In this document: positions 34,103 to 42,346 of the stretch, in pieces
Layout: each line of letters starts with the position of its first letter
Position numbering within the stretch: position 1 is the first letter of the stretch
Source of the DNA: Roseateles depolymerans
GTDB lineage: Bacteria; Pseudomonadota; Gammaproteobacteria; Burkholderiales; Burkholderiaceae_C
DNA length: 64,000 bases
Reading direction: 5' to 3'
Assembly: GCA_003241055.1 (NCBI GenBank)
Contig: QFOD01000018.1
Coordinates: forward strand, 1-64,000
Notes under the pieces: model-generated
The model's database searches: none
Told to the model about the DNA's origin: nothing
The model's input: only the letters and a program-made list of their open reading frames with translations
Program-made: the position numbers and the translations under genes

Positions 34103-34888
34103 ATGAACAAACGCAAGCTGATCGCGCTGGCCCTGCTGGCGGCCAGCGCCGTCGCCACCGCCCAGGCGCCCGAGTGGAAGAAACTGCGCATCGGCGTCGA
34201 AGGCGCATACCCGCCCTTCTCCGAGATCGGCCCGGACGGCAAGCTCAAGGGCTTCGAGATCGACCTGCTGATGGCCTACTGCGCCGAGATGAAGGCCCAG
34301 TGCACGCTGGTGCAGCAGGATTTCGACGGCCTGATCCCGGCGCTGCAATCGCGCAAGGTGGACGCCATCTTCGCCAGCGTCGCCATCACCGACGAGCGCA
34401 AGAAGGTCATCGCCTTCTCCAAGCCCTACTACAACACCCCGGCCCGCCTGGTCGCCAAGGCCGGCCTCAAGCTGGACGCGACGGCCGCCGGCCTGGCCGG
34501 CAAGAAGATCGGCGTGCAGCGCGGCACCACCCATGAGGCCTATGCCACTGCCACCTTCAAGCAGAGCGAGATCGTGCGCTACGGCAGCCAGGACCAGGTC
34601 TTCCTGGACCTGAAGTCCGGCCGCATCGACGCCACGCTGATGGACTCGCCCGCGGCCGACTTCGGCTTCCTGAAGAAGCCCGAAGGCAAGGGCTTCACCT
34701 TCGTGGGCGGACCGGTGAACGACGACAAGATCTTCGGCGTCGGCTCGGGCGTCGGCATGCGCCGTGCCGACGAGGCCACGCTGGGCAAGAAGTTCAACGC
34801 CGCCATCGATGCGCTGCAGGCCAACGGCACCTTCAAGAAGCTGGCCGACAAGTACTTCGACTACGACATCGTTCCGCAGAAGAAGTAA
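34103..34888 (+). CDS. aotJ: Periplasmic basic amino acid-binding protein
   Basis: 261 residues of solute-binding family 3 (HisJ/ArgT/AotJ type). A signal peptide ends at about residue 21 (VATAQA). Ligand-pocket motifs are visible: GVEGAYPPFSEIGPDGKLKGFEIDL (core AYPPFS), FASVAITDERKK and VQRGTTHE. Arg or ornithine is the likely ligand, because the gene order with two permeases, an AstE-like gene and an ATPase matches Pseudomonas aotJQMOP. A GAGG/AGGA ribosome-binding site precedes the ATG. Confidence 0.88.
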   Translation: MNKRKLIALALLAASAVATAQAPEWKKLRIGVEGAYPPFSEIGPDGKLKGFEIDLLMAYCAEMKAQCTLVQQDFDGLIPALQSRKVDAIFASVAITDERKKVIAFSKPYYNTPARLVAKAGLKLDATAAGLAGKKIGVQRGTTHEAYATATFKQSEIVRYGSQDQVFLDLKSGRIDATLMDSPAADFGFLKKPEGKGFTFVGGPVNDDKIFGVGSGVGMRRADEATLGKKFNAAIDALQANGTFKKLADKYFDYDIVPQKK

Positions 34889-34894
34889 GACACC

Positions 34895-35587
34895 GTGTTG
34901 CTGCATGGATTCCTCGGCAGCCTGCTCGAGGGCGCCGGCGTCACGCTGTCGCTGGCGCTGAGTTCGCTGCTGGTGGCCGCGTCGCTGGGCCTGCTGGGCG
35001 CGCTGGCCAAGCTGTCGCGCTCGCGCGTGGCGCGTGGCCTCGCCGGGCTCTACACCACGCTGATCCGCGGCGTGCCCGACCTGGTGCTGATGCTGCTGAT
35101 CTTCTACGGCGGACAGGTGGCGGTGAACACCGTCGCGCCGATGCTGGGGCATGACGACTACATCGACATCGACCCCTTCATCGCCGGCGTACTGACCATA
35201 GGCTTCATCTTCGGCGCCTATCTCACCGAGGCCTTCCGCGGTGCCTTCCTGGCCGTGCCGGCAGGCCAGCGCGAGGCCGGCCTCGCGTTCGGCATGAGCG
35301 GGGGCCAGGTCTTGTGGCGCATCACGCTGCCGCAGATGCTGCGCCATGCGCTGCCAGGCATCTCGAACAACTGGCTGGTGCTGATCAAGAGCACGGCCAT
35401 CGTCTCCATCATCGGCCTGTCGGACCTGATGACCCGCGGCCAGCAGGCGGCCGGCACCACGCGCGAGCCCTTCGCGTTCTATCTGGCGGTGGCGCTGATC
35501 TACCTGGCGTTCACGACGCTGTCCGAGCTGCTGTTCGCCTGGGCCCAGCGCGCCCTGGCCATGGGCGTCAAGGAGGGCCGGCTGTGA
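34895..35587 (+). CDS. aotQ: Basic amino acid ABC transporter permease (HisQ/AotQ type)
   Basis: 230 residues with five or so membrane helices and the family 3 EAA loop (EAGLAFGMSGGQVLWRITLPQ) that docks to the ATPase. It starts with GTG at 34895, 6 bp after the binding-protein stop. The stop overlaps the GTG of the second permease by 4 bp. It forms a heterodimeric channel with the following gene product. Confidence 0.9.
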   Translation: MLLHGFLGSLLEGAGVTLSLALSSLLVAASLGLLGALAKLSRSRVARGLAGLYTTLIRGVPDLVLMLLIFYGGQVAVNTVAPMLGHDDYIDIDPFIAGVLTIGFIFGAYLTEAFRGAFLAVPAGQREAGLAFGMSGGQVLWRITLPQMLRHALPGISNNWLVLIKSTAIVSIIGLSDLMTRGQQAAGTTREPFAFYLAVALIYLAFTTLSELLFAWAQRALAMGVKEGRL

Positions 35588-36270
35588 GCTTCGATGTCAT
35601 CGCCGAGAACCTGCCGCTCTACGTCACCGGCCTGGGGCTCACCGTCAAGCTGTTGCTGCTGTCGCTGCTCAGCGGCCTGCTGCTGGCGCTGCCGCTGGCA
35701 GTCGTGCGCACCGCGTTCCCGGGCTGGCCGTCGCGGCTGGTCTGGGTCTACACCTATGTGTTCCGCGGCACGCCGATGCTGGTGCAGCTCTTCCTCATCT
35801 ACTACGGGCTGGCGCAGTTCGAGGCGGTGCGCGAGAGCTGGGCCTGGCCCTGGCTGTCCTCGGCCAGCTTCTGCGCCTGGCTGACCTTTGCGCTCAACAC
35901 CGGGGCCTACACCACCGAGATCATCGTCGGTGCGATGCGCGCCCTGCCGGCCGGCGAGATCGAGGCGGCCAAGGCCCTGGGCATGAGCCGTGGCCTGCTG
36001 CTGCGCCGCATCGTGCTGCCCGCCGCGCTGCGCCGCGCACTGCCGGTCTATGGCAACGAGGCCATCTTCATGCTGCACGGCACCTCGCTGGCCAGCGTCG
36101 TCACGCTGCTGGACGTGACCGGGGCGGCGCGCGAGATCAACGCCAAGTACTACCTGCCGTTCGAAACCTTCATCACCGCGGGCGCCTTCTATTTCGTGCT
36201 CACGCTCACCCTGGTGGGCCTGTTCCGCTGGGCCGAGGCCCGCTGGCTCGCGCCCACGCTGCGCCGCTGA
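35584..36270 (+). CDS. aotM: Basic amino acid ABC transporter permease (HisM/AotM type)
   Basis: 228 residues with several membrane helices and an EAA loop (EIEAAKALGMSRGLLLRRIVLP). TYVFRGTPMLVQLFLIYYG is a typical N-terminal half motif of this family. It starts at GTG 35584 inside the aotQ end, so the two permeases are coupled. The partner ATPase gene lies after one intervening gene. Confidence 0.9.
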   Translation: MSFDVIAENLPLYVTGLGLTVKLLLLSLLSGLLLALPLAVVRTAFPGWPSRLVWVYTYVFRGTPMLVQLFLIYYGLAQFEAVRESWAWPWLSSASFCAWLTFALNTGAYTTEIIVGAMRALPAGEIEAAKALGMSRGLLLRRIVLPAALRRALPVYGNEAIFMLHGTSLASVVTLLDVTGAAREINAKYYLPFETFITAGAFYFVLTLTLVGLFRWAEARWLAPTLRR

Positions 36271-36273
36271 TTC

Positions 36274-37389
36274 ATGCAAGTCATCCATCACCCCCTGCTG
36301 TCGCCCGCGCCGGGCACGCAGCGCGAACTCGTATCGCTGCACTACGGCACGCCCGGCGGCGCCAAGGCCTACATCCAGGCCTCGCTGCATGCCGACGAAC
36401 TGCCCGGCATGCTGGTGGCCCACCACCTGCGCCAGCGGCTGGACGCGCTGGAGGCCGCCGGCCGCATCCACGGCGAGATCGTGCTCGTGCCCATGGCCAA
36501 CCCCATCGGCCTGAGCCAGCACCTGCTGCATGCCCACCTGGGTCGCTTCGAGCTGACCACGGGCGAGAACTTCAACCGCCACTATCCGGAGCAGACCGAG
36601 GCGATCGCCCGCCTGGTCGAGCCGCAGCTCGGCGACGACGCCCGGCACAACGTGGCCGTGCTGCGCCAGGCCCTCAGGCGCGCGGTGCTCGCGGCACCGG
36701 CGGACACCGAGCTGCAGTCGCTGCGGCGCACGCTGCTGGGCCTGTCCTGCGATGCCGACGTGGTGCTGGACCTGCACTGCGACGCCCAGGCGCTGATGCA
36801 CCTCTACACCGAAACGCCCTGCTGGCCGGCCTGCGAGCCGCTGGCGCGCTTCCTCGGCGCACGGCTCACGCTGCTGGCCCAGGAGTCCGGCGACAGCCCC
36901 TTCGACGAGGCCTGCTCCCAGGTGTGGTGGAAATGGGCCGAGCATTTCGGCCAGCGCTTCCCGATTCCGCAGGCCTGCCTCTCGGTCACGGTCGAGCTGC
37001 GCGGCGCCACCGACGTCACGCACGAGCTCGCCGCGCAGGACGCGGCCAACATCCTCGACTTCCTGCAGTGGCGCGGCCTCATCGGTGGCGAGCCGCTGAC
37101 GCCCCCACCGGCCGTGGGCGACGCGCGCCCGCTGGCGGGCTGCATGCCCATCAAGGCCGAATCCGCAGGCGTGCTGACCTTCCTGAAGCAGGTGGGCGAC
37201 ACGGTCAGGACGGGCGAGGTGCTGGCCCACGTGATCGACCCCGTCACCGGCCAGGTCAGCGAGCTCACCAGCCCGGTCGACGGCCTGTTCTTCGCGCGCG
37301 ACTTCCTCCGCTTCGCCTACGCCGGCATGCGCGTGGCCAAGGTGGCTGGCCGGCACGCGCTGCGCTCGGGCAAGCTGCTGGGGGCATGA
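36274..37389 (+). CDS. aotO: Succinylglutamate desuccinylase/aspartoacylase-family protein in the transporter operon
   Basis: 371 residues of the AstE/AspA zinc amidohydrolase family. The probable zinc ligands are H and E in SLHADELPG (about residues 37-40) and a later His in VLDLHCD (near 170). FNRHYPE resembles the substrate-binding Asn-Arg motif. The C-terminal 70 residues form a small beta domain resembling a biotinyl/lipoyl hammerhead (VLTFLKQVGDTVRTGEVLAHV). It lies between the permease and ATPase genes, as aotO does in Pseudomonas. It may process an acylated amino acid brought in by the transporter; that is inference. Confidence 0.78.
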   Translation: MQVIHHPLLSPAPGTQRELVSLHYGTPGGAKAYIQASLHADELPGMLVAHHLRQRLDALEAAGRIHGEIVLVPMANPIGLSQHLLHAHLGRFELTTGENFNRHYPEQTEAIARLVEPQLGDDARHNVAVLRQALRRAVLAAPADTELQSLRRTLLGLSCDADVVLDLHCDAQALMHLYTETPCWPACEPLARFLGARLTLLAQESGDSPFDEACSQVWWKWAEHFGQRFPIPQACLSVTVELRGATDVTHELAAQDAANILDFLQWRGLIGGEPLTPPPAVGDARPLAGCMPIKAESAGVLTFLKQVGDTVRTGEVLAHVIDPVTGQVSELTSPVDGLFFARDFLRFAYAGMRVAKVAGRHALRSGKLLGA

Positions 37390-37390
37390 C

Positions 37391-38158
37391 ATGACGATCC
37401 AACTCCAAGCCACCAACATCCACAAGCGCTTCGGCGAGCGCGAGGTGCTCAAGGGCATCTCGTTCAGCGCCAAGGCGGGCGACGTGATCACGTTGATCGG
37501 CTCCAGCGGCTCGGGCAAGAGCACGCTGCTGCGCTGTCTCAACCTGCTGGAGCAGCCCAACGAGGGCGAGCTGTCGCTGGGCGGCGAGGCATTGAAGCTG
37601 GTGCGGGATCGCGACGGCAGCCTCAGGGCCGCATCCGCCAAGCAGCTGCAGCTGTGGCGCGCCCGCCTGGCCATGGTGTTCCAGAACTTCAACCTCTGGG
37701 CCCACATGACCGTGCTGGAGAACGTCATCGAGGCCCCCGTCCATGTGCTGGGCCGATCCAAGGCCGAGGCGACCGAACGAGCGCAGGCGCTGCTGGCCCG
37801 CGTGGGCGTGGCGCACCGCGCCAACGTCTACCCGGCGCAGCTCTCGGGTGGCGAGCAGCAGCGTGTGGCCATCGCGCGCGCGCTGGCAGTAGACCCCGAG
37901 GTGATGTTGTTCGACGAGCCCACCTCGGCGCTGGACCCCGAACTGGTAGGCGAGGTGCTGAAGGTGATGCGCGACCTGGCCGCCGAGGGCCGCACGATGA
38001 TCGTTGTCACCCACGAGATGGGCTTCGCCCGCGAGGTGTCCAACCACTGCCTGTTCCTGCACCAGGGCCGGGTCGAGGAGGAAGGCGATCCCAAGCAGAT
38101 GCTGCTCAGGCCGCAGTGCGAGCGACTGCAGCAGTTCCTCAAGGGCGGCCTCAAGTAG
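37391..38158 (+). CDS. aotP: Basic amino acid ABC transporter ATPase (HisP/AotP type)
   Basis: 255 residues. Walker A GSSGSGKST, Q-loop MVFQNFNLW, signature LSGGEQQR, Walker B VMLFDEPTSALDPE and the H-loop VTHEMGFA are all present. The HisP-type insertion after the Walker A strand (LKLVRDRDGSLRAASAKQ) is kept. It starts with the ATG at 37391, 1 bp after the aotO stop. It powers uptake through AotQM. Confidence 0.93.
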   Translation: MTIQLQATNIHKRFGEREVLKGISFSAKAGDVITLIGSSGSGKSTLLRCLNLLEQPNEGELSLGGEALKLVRDRDGSLRAASAKQLQLWRARLAMVFQNFNLWAHMTVLENVIEAPVHVLGRSKAEATERAQALLARVGVAHRANVYPAQLSGGEQQRVAIARALAVDPEVMLFDEPTSALDPELVGEVLKVMRDLAAEGRTMIVVTHEMGFAREVSNHCLFLHQGRVEEEGDPKQMLLRPQCERLQQFLKGGLK

Positions 38159-38170
38159 GCGGGTCAGGTC

Positions 38171-38539
38171 ATGCTGCCCGCGGTGCGGCGCCTGCTGTGG
38201 CGCACGCTGGCGCTGCTGAGCCTGGCGCTGGGCCTGATCGGCATCGTGCTGCCCGGCCTGCCCACCGTGCCCTTCGTGCTGCTGGCCGCCTGGGCCGCCG
38301 GCAAGGGCTGGCCGGCACTGGAGGCCTGGCTGCTGAACCACCCCCGTCACGGCGATGCGATACGCCGCTGGCGCGACCACGGTGCCGTGCCCCGGCGCGC
38401 CAAATGGCTGGCCAGCGGGATGATGAGTCTCAGCGCCACGGTGCTGCTGCTGTCGCCCGTGCCGCTGTGGCTGAAGATAGGCGCGCCGGCCCTGATGGCC
38501 GGCGTCGCCTGGTGGCTGTGGCGCCGGCCTGAACGCTAG
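38171..38539 (+). CDS. YbaN-family inner membrane protein (DUF454)
   Basis: 122 residues with two or three membrane segments. The DUF454 signature is visible: LGLIGIVLPGLPTVPFVLLAAW and, later, a short cytoplasmic stretch (LNHPRHGDAIRRWRDHGAVPRRAKW). The function is unknown across the family. It follows aotP by 12 bp and is probably cotranscribed. Its TAG stop overlaps the TAG stop of the convergent peptidase gene within a single CTAG. Confidence 0.88.
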   Translation: MLPAVRRLLWRTLALLSLALGLIGIVLPGLPTVPFVLLAAWAAGKGWPALEAWLLNHPRHGDAIRRWRDHGAVPRRAKWLASGMMSLSATVLLLSPVPLWLKIGAPALMAGVAWWLWRRPER

Positions 38540-40578
38540 GCCGTCAGCAGCCCACGGTCCTTGAGCATGGGCTCGACGACCGGGTCGCGTCCGCGGAACG
38601 CGCGGAAGGCGGCGCCCGGCTCGACGCTGTTGCCGCTCGAGTAGATGCAGGCGCGCAGCCGCTCGGCCGTGGCCGCATCGAAAGGGCTGCCGGCCTCGAC
38701 GAAGGCCTCGTAGGCATCGCAGTCCAGCACCTCGGCCCACAGGTAGACGTAGTAGCCCGCCGCATAGCCGGCGCTGCTGAACAGATGCTGGAAGTGCGTG
38801 AGCCGGTGGTTCAGCCCCACCTCGGCGGGCAGGCCGTAGCGGGCCAGCACCTGCTGCTCGAAGGCCACCACGTCCTCGGGCGCCTGCGGCAGCGCATGAG
38901 CCGCCAGGTCCACCAGCGCGCTGGCGGTGTAGCGCAGCGTCTCGTAGCCCTGGCCGAACTGACGCGCGGCCTGCAGCTTGGCCAGCAGCGCCTCAGGCAG
39001 GGGTTCATCGGTCTGCCAGTGGCGGGCGAAGCGGCGCAACACCTCGGGCTCGGCCATCCAGTGCTCGAACAGCTGGGACGGCAGCTCCACGAAGTCGCGC
39101 AGCACCTGGGTGCCGGCCAGGCGCTCGTATTGCACGCTGGACAGCAGACCGTGCAGGCCGTGGCCGAACTCATGGAACAGCGTGCGCACGTCGTCGAAGC
39201 TCAGCAGCGTCGGCTCCCCGGCCGCACCGCGCGCGAAGTTGTTGTTGTTGAGGATGATGGGCGTTGCCCCCAGCGCCGTGCTTTGATTGCGCAACGGGTT
39301 CATCCAGGCGCCGCTGCGCTTGGTGGGCCGCGCGAAGTTGTCCTGCACGAACAGGCCACACAGGCGACCGTCAGCGTGGGTCACCTCCCAGGCCTTGACG
39401 TCGGGGTGGTAGCCGGCGATGTCGGGACGCGCGCTGAACTTCAGGCCGAACAGCCGCCCCGCACAATCGAACATCGCGGCCACCATGCGGTCCAGCGCGA
39501 AGAAGGGCTTGACCTCGGCGTCATCCAGCGCGAAGCGGGCGCGCCGGGCCTGCTCGGCGTAGTAGCGCCAGTCCCAGGCCTGCAGCTCGTGCGTCGCGCC
39601 GGCCGCTGCCATCGCGCCCAGCACCGCCTCGCGCTCGCGCGCCTGGGCCGTCAGCGCGGGCTGCCAGACGCGATCCAGCAGCTGCTGCACGGCCGGCTGG
39701 CGCTGCGCCATGGTGTCTTCCAGCGCGTAGTCGGCATAGCAGGCATGACCGTGCAGCCGCGCCTGCTCGGCACGCAGCGCCAGGATCTCTCGGCAGATCG
39801 CACGGTTGTCGGTGGCGGGCTGGCCGCCGTCGCCGCGCCCCACCCAGGCGCGCCAGGCCTGCTCGCGCAGATCGCGGCGCGCGCTATGGCTCAGAAAGGG
39901 CACGACCAGCGAGCGCGACAGCGTGATCACATGCACGCCCTCGCCCAGCCCCCGATCCACTGCGGCCTGGCGGGCCGCGGCGCGCACGAAGGCCGGCAGG
40001 CCGGCGAGCTCGTCCTCGCTGCGCAGCTGCAGCTGGTAGCCGCTTTCCTCGGCCAGCACGTTCTGCGCGAAGCGTGTGTAGAGCTCGGCCAGGCGCGACA
40101 CGATGACGGCATAGCGTGCCTGATACGCTGGCGCCAGCCGCGCGCCGGCCCGCACGAAGTCCAGGTGCAGCCGCTCCAGCAGTCGCAGCTGCTCCGGGCT
40201 CAGCTCGAGCGACTGGCGCCGGCCGTGCAGTTCGTCCACCCGGGCGAACAGCCCGCCATGCATGTGGATCGCGCTGTAGTGGGCCGCCAACGGTGCGGCC
40301 AGCGCCCGCTGGGCTGCCTGCAGCGCTGGCGACGTGGCGGAGGCCGTCAGGGAAGAGAACAGATGCTCCAGCCGCGTCAGCAGCCGGCCGCTGGCATCCA
40401 GCGCGGCGATGGTGTTGTCGAAGCTGGCGGACGCGACATTCGCGGCGATGGCCTCGACCTCGGCGCGGTGCTGACGCAGGGCCTGTTCGAAGGCGGGTTC
40501 GAAATGCTCGGCGCGGATGTCGGCGAACGGGGCGATGCCATGCGGCGTGGCCCAGTCCAGCAGCAGGGGATTGGTCAT
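38536..40578 (-). CDS. prlC: Oligopeptidase A (M3 family)
   Basis: 680 residues, the same length as E. coli OpdA/PrlC. The zinc motif HEFGH is at 469-473, within LFHEFGHGLHGLLS, and its third ligand (Glu) should lie shortly after. It degrades signal peptides and short peptides in the cytoplasm. The ATG at 40578 (MTNPLLLDWATPHGIAPF) has GGAG upstream. The open frame continues 18 residues further without family similarity. An upstream terminator separates it from the coiled-coil gene. Confidence 0.96.
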   Translation of the reverse strand: MTNPLLLDWATPHGIAPFADIRAEHFEPAFEQALRQHRAEVEAIAANVASASFDNTIAALDASGRLLTRLEHLFSSLTASATSPALQAAQRALAAPLAAHYSAIHMHGGLFARVDELHGRRQSLELSPEQLRLLERLHLDFVRAGARLAPAYQARYAVIVSRLAELYTRFAQNVLAEESGYQLQLRSEDELAGLPAFVRAAARQAAVDRGLGEGVHVITLSRSLVVPFLSHSARRDLREQAWRAWVGRGDGGQPATDNRAICREILALRAEQARLHGHACYADYALEDTMAQRQPAVQQLLDRVWQPALTAQAREREAVLGAMAAAGATHELQAWDWRYYAEQARRARFALDDAEVKPFFALDRMVAAMFDCAGRLFGLKFSARPDIAGYHPDVKAWEVTHADGRLCGLFVQDNFARPTKRSGAWMNPLRNQSTALGATPIILNNNNFARGAAGEPTLLSFDDVRTLFHEFGHGLHGLLSSVQYERLAGTQVLRDFVELPSQLFEHWMAEPEVLRRFARHWQTDEPLPEALLAKLQAARQFGQGYETLRYTASALVDLAAHALPQAPEDVVAFEQQVLARYGLPAEVGLNHRLTHFQHLFSSAGYAAGYYVYLWAEVLDCDAYEAFVEAGSPFDAATAERLRACIYSSGNSVEPGAAFRAFRGRDPVVEPMLKDRGLLTA

Positions 40579-40585
40579 GGGAGCT

Positions 40586-40630
40586 CCGGAAAAGCAGACA
40601 GGCCGCGCCGGTTGCCCGGGGCGGCCTGTC
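40586..40630 (-). terminator. Rho-independent terminator after the coiled-coil protein gene
   Basis: A 10-bp stem pairs GACAGGCCGC (40597-40606) with GCGGCCTGTC (40621-40630). On the minus strand it is followed by TGCTTTTCC. It lies between the coiled-coil gene (stop at 40657) and prlC. Confidence 0.7.
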
Positions 40631-40656
40631 ATCAGGTCATGCGATCGAGGCGAGGC

Positions 40657-41349
40657 TTACTTGCCCGCTGCAGAGGCGGCAGCAGCCGCTGCCGCGGCGG
40701 CGGCCTTCTCCTTGCGGATGGCCTTCTCGTCGTTCTCGTCGTAGGCCTTGTTCGCGCACTCGGCCTTCCAGGCGTCGGTCGAATCCAGGTGCTTTTCCGT
40801 GCGATCTTCGATGGCCTTGAACTGTGCATCGAGGCCGTCGACCTTGGCGGCAAAGGCCTTGCGCTTGTCGTTGTGCGCCTCACTCGCTGCCTTGACCTTG
40901 TCCACCATGGGCGCAAACGCATTGGCACGCACCTGATAAGCCTCGTTGCGGGCCTTGAGCTCTTCCTTGCTGAGCTTGGGCGCTGCCGCAGCGATGTCCT
41001 CATGCTCCTTGAGGATCGCATCACGCTCGGCCTTCACCGCGTCCACCTGCTTGCCCAGCTCGGCATCCTCGGCCTCCAGCGTGGCCTTCTCGGCGCGCAG
41101 GGCTTCGGCATTGGCCTTGTAGGCGGCCTGATCCGCCTTGATGCCGTCCGATTCCTTCTGGTTGGCTTCCTGCCGATCGATGCAGGCGCGCAATGCATCC
41201 TTGGACATCAGCTTGACCTTGGGCTTCTCGACGACCGGGTTGCTGACCTTGTTGTTCTTGGGATCGACCTTGGCCTTGGTGTTCGTGGTGATCTGGGCTT
41301 GAGCCGACACGGCCACGATCAGGGCCAGCGAGAGAAGGGTGCGTTTCAT
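40657..41349 (-). CDS. Secreted coiled-coil protein of unknown function
   Basis: 230 residues. A signal peptide (MKRTLLSLALIVAVSAQA) leads into a mature protein that is almost entirely charged and helical, with heptad-like Ala/Lys/Glu patterns over about residues 45-205 (for example ANAEALRAEKATLEAEDAEL). It ends in an Ala-rich tail (KEKAAAAAAAAAASAAGK). Two Cys (about residues 57 and 201) could form a disulfide. No known domain is recognised. Upstream open frame extends past 41349, but the ATG here gives the signal peptide. Confidence 0.72.
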   Translation of the reverse strand: MKRTLLSLALIVAVSAQAQITTNTKAKVDPKNNKVSNPVVEKPKVKLMSKDALRACIDRQEANQKESDGIKADQAAYKANAEALRAEKATLEAEDAELGKQVDAVKAERDAILKEHEDIAAAAPKLSKEELKARNEAYQVRANAFAPMVDKVKAASEAHNDKRKAFAAKVDGLDAQFKAIEDRTEKHLDSTDAWKAECANKAYDENDEKAIRKEKAAAAAAAAAASAAGK

Positions 41350-41451
41350 GTCGAGGGCGCAACACTGGGTTGCGAAAGGTTCTGGCGGGAGCCGGCATGA
41401 TGCCACGAGCCATGGCGGCGATAATCGCGGGCTTCGCCCAACGACCGCACC

Positions 41452-42018
41452 ATGGCGCTCAAAGCCACCATCTACAAAGCCCAGCTCCAGATCGCCGACA
41501 TGGACCGCCATGTCTACGGCGACCACAACCTCACGCTGGCCTGCCATCCCAGCGAAACCGAGGAGCGGCTGATGATCCGCGTGCTGGCCTTCGCGCTGAA
41601 CCTGCCGGCCGACGAGCTGCGCGGCCGGCTGGAGTTCACCAAGGGCCTGTCGGACGTGGACGAGCCTGACCTGTGGCAGCTCGACCTGACGGGCGACGTG
41701 GTGCACTGGATCGATCTGGGCCAGCCCGATGAGCGGCGCCTGATGAAGGCGCATGGCCGCGCCGAGCGTGTCAGCGTCTACAGCTTTGCTTCCAGCACCG
41801 ACGTGTGGTGGAAGGGGCTGGAGAGCAAGCTCACGCGTACGCCCAAGCTGACGGTCTGGCAGATCCCGGCCGAACAGTCGCAGGCCCTGGCGCGACTCGC
41901 CGCACGGAGCATGCAACTGCAGATCAGCATCCAGGACGGCAGCGTCTACGTGTCCACCACCGACGCGTCGGTCGAGATTCACCCGGTCGCGCTGAAACGC
42001 GCCGCCGACGCGGCCTGA
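41452..42018 (+). CDS. yaeQ: YaeQ family protein
   Basis: 188 residues. Conserved blocks (MALKATIYKAQLQIADMDRHVY, ERLMIRVLAFAL, DEPDLWQLDLTG) match the YaeQ family, which has a PD-(D/E)XK nuclease-like fold and no firmly known function. It was once reported as a suppressor of rfaH effects in hemolysin expression. It is followed by a small GNAT gene 12 bp downstream. Confidence 0.9.
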   Translation: MALKATIYKAQLQIADMDRHVYGDHNLTLACHPSETEERLMIRVLAFALNLPADELRGRLEFTKGLSDVDEPDLWQLDLTGDVVHWIDLGQPDERRLMKAHGRAERVSVYSFASSTDVWWKGLESKLTRTPKLTVWQIPAEQSQALARLAARSMQLQISIQDGSVYVSTTDASVEIHPVALKRAADAA

Positions 42019-42030
42019 CCTCCTCGCTGC

Positions 42031-42309
42031 ATGAGCGCCCACCTCGCCGTGACCCACGAGCCTGCACAGCAGCGCTTCACCCTGCCGACCACGCCGGCCA
42101 GCGTGCTGGACTATCAGCTGCTGCCTGGCCGCGTCGTGTTCACGCACACCGGCGTGCCGTCGCACTACCAGGGGCAAGGCCTGGCCGCGCGCCTGGTCGA
42201 AGCCGGCCTGCAGTGGGCGCAAGGCCAGGGCCTCAAGGTCGTGCCCGCCTGCAGCTACGTGCAGGTCTATATCGAACGCCATCCCGAGTGGCAGGGCCTG
42301 CTGGCCTGA
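42031..42309 (+). CDS. Small GNAT-family N-acetyltransferase (YidJ/COG2388 type)
   Basis: 92 residues, a minimal GNAT fold. The acetyl-CoA-binding motif HYQGQGLAARLVEAGL (about 47-62) and the C-terminal CSYVQVYIERHPEW are hallmarks of this short family. The substrate is unknown. It lies between yaeQ and argG and ends 37 bp before argG. Confidence 0.88.
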   Translation: MSAHLAVTHEPAQQRFTLPTTPASVLDYQLLPGRVVFTHTGVPSHYQGQGLAARLVEAGLQWAQGQGLKVVPACSYVQVYIERHPEWQGLLA

Positions 42310-42346
42310 GCCTCTTTCATCCATTTCACCGCCTGAAGAGACCCCC

